In this document: positions 60,389 through 64,000 of the stretch, piece by piece | Layout: every line of letters begins with the position of its first letter | Numbering within the stretch: position 1 is the stretch's first letter | Assembly: GCA_024231955.1 (NCBI GenBank) | Contig: JAAEPZ010001024.1 | Location: forward strand, 575,849-639,848 | Origin: a bacterium | GTDB taxonomy: Bacteria; Krumholzibacteriota; Krumholzibacteriia; JACNKJ01 | Direction: 5' to 3' | Length of the DNA: 64,000 bases | Position numbers and translations under genes: made by a program | Notes under the pieces: model-generated | What the model saw: the letters and a program-made list of their open reading frames with translations, nothing else | Databases searched by the model: none | Told to the model about the DNA's origin: nothing

Positions 60389-63300
60389 CTATTTCAGCAT
60401 GATCATCTTCTCGGTCGCCGTGTAATCATCGGCAGTCAGCTTGTAGAAGTAGACGCCGCTGGCGACGCGGTTGCCCCGGACATCCATGCCGCTCCAGATG
60501 ACCTCGTGGTTGTCCGCCGCCATCTTGCCGTTCACCAACTCGGTGACGAGACGCCCGGTGATGTCGTACACCGCCAGCTCCACCTGCCCGGCCTCGGCCA
60601 GACTGAAGCTGATCGTTGTGGTCGGGTTGAACGGGTTCGGGTAGTTGCCGTGCAGCTTGGTGACGGCTACGGGTCGGTCATCGCCAAGCCCCGATTCGGT
60701 ATCGGGAACGTGGTTCAACAGACCCATGAGTACGTGTCTGATCATCAGCCGCGCATAATCCCTGTCCGCCGGGAGACCATAGCCATCATCCAGGACATGC
60801 TCGTAGGAGAAGGGATTGTAGAGTATGCGGTTGACGTAACCGCCGGCCGAGGAGACGAGACCGTTGCCGTCCGGGTCGAGGTTGAGCACGCCGGCCACAA
60901 GTCCGCTGTTGACGACCTCCCACTCGTGCGTGACCTCGGTGAGGTCGCCGATCGGTCTGATCGCCGAGAAATGTTCTATAGTCGGGCAACTGCCGTCGAG
61001 CACGAAACCGGGTTCTCCACCCAGCCATTCGAGTGCCGGATGGGTGGCGATTACCCGTGGCGCTAAGACCCTCGTATAGTCACCATAGTACAGGTGGGTG
61101 GAAATGACCTCCACCCCCATGACGTTGTTGAGAAAAGGTGTGTCGTTGGTCAGGTCCGCAGCCAATTCGCCGCCCATGATCCACAGGCTGGTATCATGCG
61201 TCTGCCCGTTGAGCCAGGTCTCCAGCAGTTCGTCATCATGGACCTTGTCGCCAAGGTCGGCGCTGGTGATTGTCCCGCTCGAAAGATCTCCAGAATCCCA
61301 GACGATCAACGTGTACTGGGTCAGATCATCCGCTGTAGCCCGACCGGCCAGGCCGTTGGCCAGCCTCGAGGACGGAGCCTGGGTGGTGTAGGTGTCGTAA
61401 TTGACGATGCCGCTGTACTTGAATCCCTCGCGCCACCAGGGACCAACGGCGGCATCCTCAACGAAAAGTCGCTCCATACCGGCTGTGGGCAGACAGCGGA
61501 CCAGGAACCCGCCGCGCAGGTCGGGATTGGAGGACATGGCCCAGAGCGGTCGGGCATCGGTTGTGCCGTCGACGGCCTCGGCGAAGTAGAGGTACTCGAT
61601 CACGTCGCCGGGTTCGAAGAACTCATCGTTGAGGTCGAAACCCCAGCGACCCTCATCAATGCCCACAGGGTCGGCGACTATGGAATTCCAGGTTTCGCCG
61701 TACACCGAGACCGTGCCCGTGTAGGGCGAGTAGAGCCCGTCGCTGTCGTCGGGATCGCCCATCGCGGGGTCGGTGGAATCGGCGTGCGGACCTGCAATAA
61801 CGCGGAAATACATGTAGAGGTTGGGACGATCCTCACCCGCCGCCACGTTGAAGTGGGTCTGGATGCCGCCATTGCCCTCCATGTTCAAGTGGATGACCGT
61901 CGAGTCGCCGATGACGTGAAAGGGGTCATCCGGGTTGGCGATATCATCGGCGCAATCGATCCGCACCAGGCCGTTGCCGGGCTCGGGGAAGTTGTCCTGC
62001 AAGCGGCAATGGCGATCAATGTCCCAGATGACGGATGATTCCTGCACGAGCTGAACGCTGATATTGTCGTAATAGGGCGCGGGCGAGTGCCCGCTGCAGT
62101 CACCGTAGATGTTGCCCCAGACGCCGCAGAGATCCTTGACGCCGATCCGTACGGCCAGACCGGTAATCGTGCCGCCCTCCGCCGACTCCCGCAGTTCGGA
62201 GCTGATGTTTTTAACTCTGCTATGCCAGCCAATGTCCGTCTCCGGATACGTCATAGTATCCTGGTCGACCCAGTCGCCCAGGCAGGGGGTCTGCTCGGTT
62301 ACCGCAGCGATCTGCCAGTAGCTGAAGATGAGCGAGTTCAGGGTCATGTCGAAATATTCCCAGTAGTGGAGTTGGATGGATTCCCACTCTTCGAAATGCA
62401 GTGGCTGACCCGTGGGGTCACCCAGGCTGTGCATACTGTCCAGCACGGGGCTTTCGATGCCTGTGTCGATATAGGGGGGACCATCAATGACAACCGGGAT
62501 AGGGTACATCGGATTTATAGACTCAACATCGACGAAGGCCCAGGTATATGTCGTGTTGATGGTGCAGATGTCCTCACTGTAGAGATTGGAGTAGAGGGCA
62601 CCCCAGGCACCGGCATCATAGGCCGAGGTGAACTCCAGCCAATCGGGTTGGATGTTGTCCTCGAAATCGCAGCGACGGGTTTCGCCGCCATCCACGGTGA
62701 GGATGATGTTGTCCACCCACACAGGGCCCATGTCATTGGGCCAGAGACCATCATCACTGGACCAGCCGCCGTCGGACGTAAAGCGGAGACAGAGATTGCT
62801 CACCGTCTGCCCGGGATAGTCCGCGGCAAGGACCGTTATGTCGGCCGACTGCAGGGTGGTGGGGCCGCCATCCGTATATGTGGTCAGCGTCTGGTACTCG
62901 CCGTCTACCACCAGCATTACCTCGAACCAGTCGTTGTCATCGCCCTCAAAGTCCGTGCGGAACTGGAACTGCACACGCACCGAGCTTGTCCACCGACCGC
63001 AGGCAAGCACCAGGTGCTGATCCCAGTTGTTGCCGTAGCCGTCGGGTATCTCCCACCCGCAGACGTTGGTGCGACCGCACCACAGGGCGAAGTTGTTAGG
63101 CCCGCCGCCGAAGGGTGTCGCGCCGCTCATGTCGGTGGCGTGTCCGGCGCAGAGCGCGGTCGATTCGATGTGCCACCAGTCGCCCGACTGGGCGGTGGCG
63201 TCATAGATTGTCCAGCCTGCGGGTTCGGGAACGCCGTGATAGCCTACGCGTCCATCGAAATTGAAGCCGCGCGGACTGGTCCCCGGTTGACCCCAGGCGC

Positions 63301-63484
63301 CCGGACCGGCGGAGGGGAAGAGGAAGAGGGTGTCGGCTCGATTGTCGGCCGGCTGGGTCGACGCGATTGATACCGGCTCCCCGAAACGCAATTCAGGCGC
63401 GCTGGTGTATGCGAAGCCGGGGATTGAAGCAGTTACGATCAGAATGAAAATCATGCTCAAGCACAGACGTGGTCTTATATTCAT
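60389..63484 (-). CDS. Large secreted protein with T9SS-type sorting tail
   Basis: A 1031-residue exported protein. ATG 63484 is chosen because AAGGGG lies seven bases upstream; the longer frame is rejected. The signal is at about 7-26 (CLSMIFILIVTASIPGFA). The body has several beta-sandwich/jelly-roll segments rich in Trp, Gly and Asp (for example PAGWTIYDATAQSGDWWHIES and WYxDNI-type repeats), without a recognisable catalytic motif. The end is YPNPFNPTTTISFSLAE, AVYDITGRLVTELV, ASGVYFYKL and KMIMLK, the sorting tail of FCB bacteria. It resembles uncharacterised FCB surface proteins that may be protease- or hydrolase-associated. Confidence 0.85.
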   Translation of the reverse strand: MNIRPRLCLSMIFILIVTASIPGFAYTSAPELRFGEPVSIASTQPADNRADTLFLFPSAGPGAWGQPGTSPRGFNFDGRVGYHGVPEPAGWTIYDATAQSGDWWHIESTALCAGHATDMSGATPFGGGPNNFALWCGRTNVCGWEIPDGYGNNWDQHLVLACGRWTSSVRVQFQFRTDFEGDDNDWFEVMLVVDGEYQTLTTYTDGGPTTLQSADITVLAADYPGQTVSNLCLRFTSDGGWSSDDGLWPNDMGPVWVDNIILTVDGGETRRCDFEDNIQPDWLEFTSAYDAGAWGALYSNLYSEDICTINTTYTWAFVDVESINPMYPIPVVIDGPPYIDTGIESPVLDSMHSLGDPTGQPLHFEEWESIQLHYWEYFDMTLNSLIFSYWQIAAVTEQTPCLGDWVDQDTMTYPETDIGWHSRVKNISSELRESAEGGTITGLAVRIGVKDLCGVWGNIYGDCSGHSPAPYYDNISVQLVQESSVIWDIDRHCRLQDNFPEPGNGLVRIDCADDIANPDDPFHVIGDSTVIHLNMEGNGGIQTHFNVAAGEDRPNLYMYFRVIAGPHADSTDPAMGDPDDSDGLYSPYTGTVSVYGETWNSIVADPVGIDEGRWGFDLNDEFFEPGDVIEYLYFAEAVDGTTDARPLWAMSSNPDLRGGFLVRCLPTAGMERLFVEDAAVGPWWREGFKYSGIVNYDTYTTQAPSSRLANGLAGRATADDLTQYTLIVWDSGDLSSGTITSADLGDKVHDDELLETWLNGQTHDTSLWIMGGELAADLTNDTPFLNNVMGVEVISTHLYYGDYTRVLAPRVIATHPALEWLGGEPGFVLDGSCPTIEHFSAIRPIGDLTEVTHEWEVVNSGLVAGVLNLDPDGNGLVSSAGGYVNRILYNPFSYEHVLDDGYGLPADRDYARLMIRHVLMGLLNHVPDTESGLGDDRPVAVTKLHGNYPNPFNPTTTISFSLAEAGQVELAVYDITGRLVTELVNGKMAADNHEVIWSGMDVRGNRVASGVYFYKLTADDYTATEKMIMLK

Positions 63485-63708
63485 TATCAAGCCCCTTAAT
63501 AGGATGTCACCGGTACCGAAGTAGTCACAGAATTGCCGCTCGGTTATCCTCTTCGCGTAGTGGGGTTTACTGATAACCATGCCAGTGTCGTCGACTATTT
63601 CCATTTCCCATGATTGGAGAATATACTGACTGCCCTAATTATATACGAATGGGGAGGTTCTAACAAGTTCGTCTGTATTTAGGTGTCCACTGGGTTGATA
63701 AAGGAGAT

Positions 63709-63744
63709 GAAAAGGCCCCCATCTCAGAAAGAGAGGGGGCCCTT
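63709..63744 (-). terminator. Rho-independent terminator of the partial gene
   Basis: Hairpin GGCCCCCATCTC/GAGAGGGGGCC with a one-base bulge; on the minus strand it is followed by TTTTC. It lies about 25 bases after the stop of the gene at 63769. Confidence 0.85.
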
Positions 63745-63768
63745 GCTTGTAAAGAGGATGTCTGTGTC

Positions 63769-64000
63769 TTACTTCAGCAAGATCATCTTATCGGTTGAGG
63801 AGAAGTCGCCGGCGATCATCTTGTAGAAGTAGACGCCACTGGCAACTCGTAAACCGTTGGAATCCTTGCCGTTCCAAATCACATTCTGTTCACCGGCGTC
63901 CATCTTGTTGTCCACGAGGGTGCGAACAAGACGACCACTGATGTCGTAGACCGCGAGATTCACATGCTCAGGATTGCCCAGAGCGAAGGAGATCGTGGTC
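63769..64000 (-). CDS. 3' end of another T9SS-tail secreted protein (cut by window)
   Basis: The last 76 codons of a minus-strand gene that begins beyond the window end. Only the sorting tail is visible: TTISFALGNPEHVNLAVYD, GRLVRTLVDNKMDAGEQ, ASGVYFYKMIAGDFSSTDK and MILLK. It closely resembles the tail of the protein at 60389-63484, as if both carry the same signal. A GTG at 63963 within the tail is not the real start. Confidence 0.85.
   Translation of the reverse strand, partial: TTISFALGNPEHVNLAVYDISGRLVRTLVDNKMDAGEQNVIWNGKDSNGLRVASGVYFYKMIAGDFSSTDKMILLK

Noticed and set aside
1..64000. CRISPR arrays, rRNA, tRNA, insertion sequences
   Set aside because: I looked for regularly spaced repeats, conserved rRNA or tRNA cores and transposase motifs and saw none.

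Overview
The window is GC-rich bacterial DNA (roughly 58-60% G+C by eye) with densely packed genes on both strands. I see no rRNA, tRNA or CRISPR array. Several secreted proteins end in the type IX secretion style tail (a YPNPFNP-type motif, then a GVYFYK-type strand and a final basic or leucine-rich end). There are also two TonB-dependent receptors, a porin, ExbB/ExbD/TonB genes and many signal peptides. This points to a Gram-negative, probably uncultured member of the FCB superphylum (Krumholzibacteriota- or Eisenbacteria-like). The placement is inference from gene style, not from a marker gene.

Region 1 (1-15.3 kb) holds two molybdenum-hydroxylase loci resembling the anaerobic purine/selenium-linked cluster of enterobacteria and clostridia. 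On the plus strand are a FAD subunit (YgfM-like, cut by the window start) and an XdhD-like fused Fe-S/Mo subunit whose first [2Fe-2S] site has lost all four cysteines. On the minus strand is a translationally coupled operon: YgeW carbamoyltransferase, a threonine-synthase-like PLP enzyme, an intact [2Fe-2S] subunit, a propeller lipoprotein and a second FAD subunit. Between the two loci lie a frameshifted small gene, an AT-richer TonB receptor and a large hybrid histidine kinase.

Region 2 (15.4-27.5 kb) is mixed: a membrane-anchored TrmO/TsaA-domain protein, a truncated TIR-domain remnant, a GNAT acetyltransferase, a YjbQ protein, a DUF2461 protein, a 34-residue membrane peptide, a MarR regulator with an exported nitroreductase, a propeller protein, an HD-domain protein coupled to gamma-glutamyltransferase, an M13 metallopeptidase and a DUF3667 membrane protein.

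Region 3 (27.6-42.8 kb) is an energised-uptake and redox region. A complete TtpC-type TonB operon (DUF3450, TtpC, ExbB, ExbD, TonB, TPR) is followed by a RegB/RegA redox two-component pair. Facing it is a six-gene overlapping operon: TonB receptor, DUF4198-like membrane protein, NapH/CcoG-type polyferredoxin, a double-cubane-cluster (HgdB/YjiM-type) protein, its ASKHA-ATPase activator and a CcdA-like membrane protein. Together these look like a candidate uptake plus ATP-driven low-potential reduction system under redox control. This is the most interesting system in the window.

Region 4 (41.6-64 kb) contains an ACR3 arsenite exporter, a BlaI/BlaR pair in which BlaR carries ankyrin repeats, a propeller protein, a REC-first sensor kinase, a porin next to a diheme GEGP-type lipoprotein, an AraC/GyrI regulator, a CotH-type secreted protein, two further T9SS-tail proteins plus the 3' end of a third, a GT39-like glycosyltransferase and ornithine aminotransferase.
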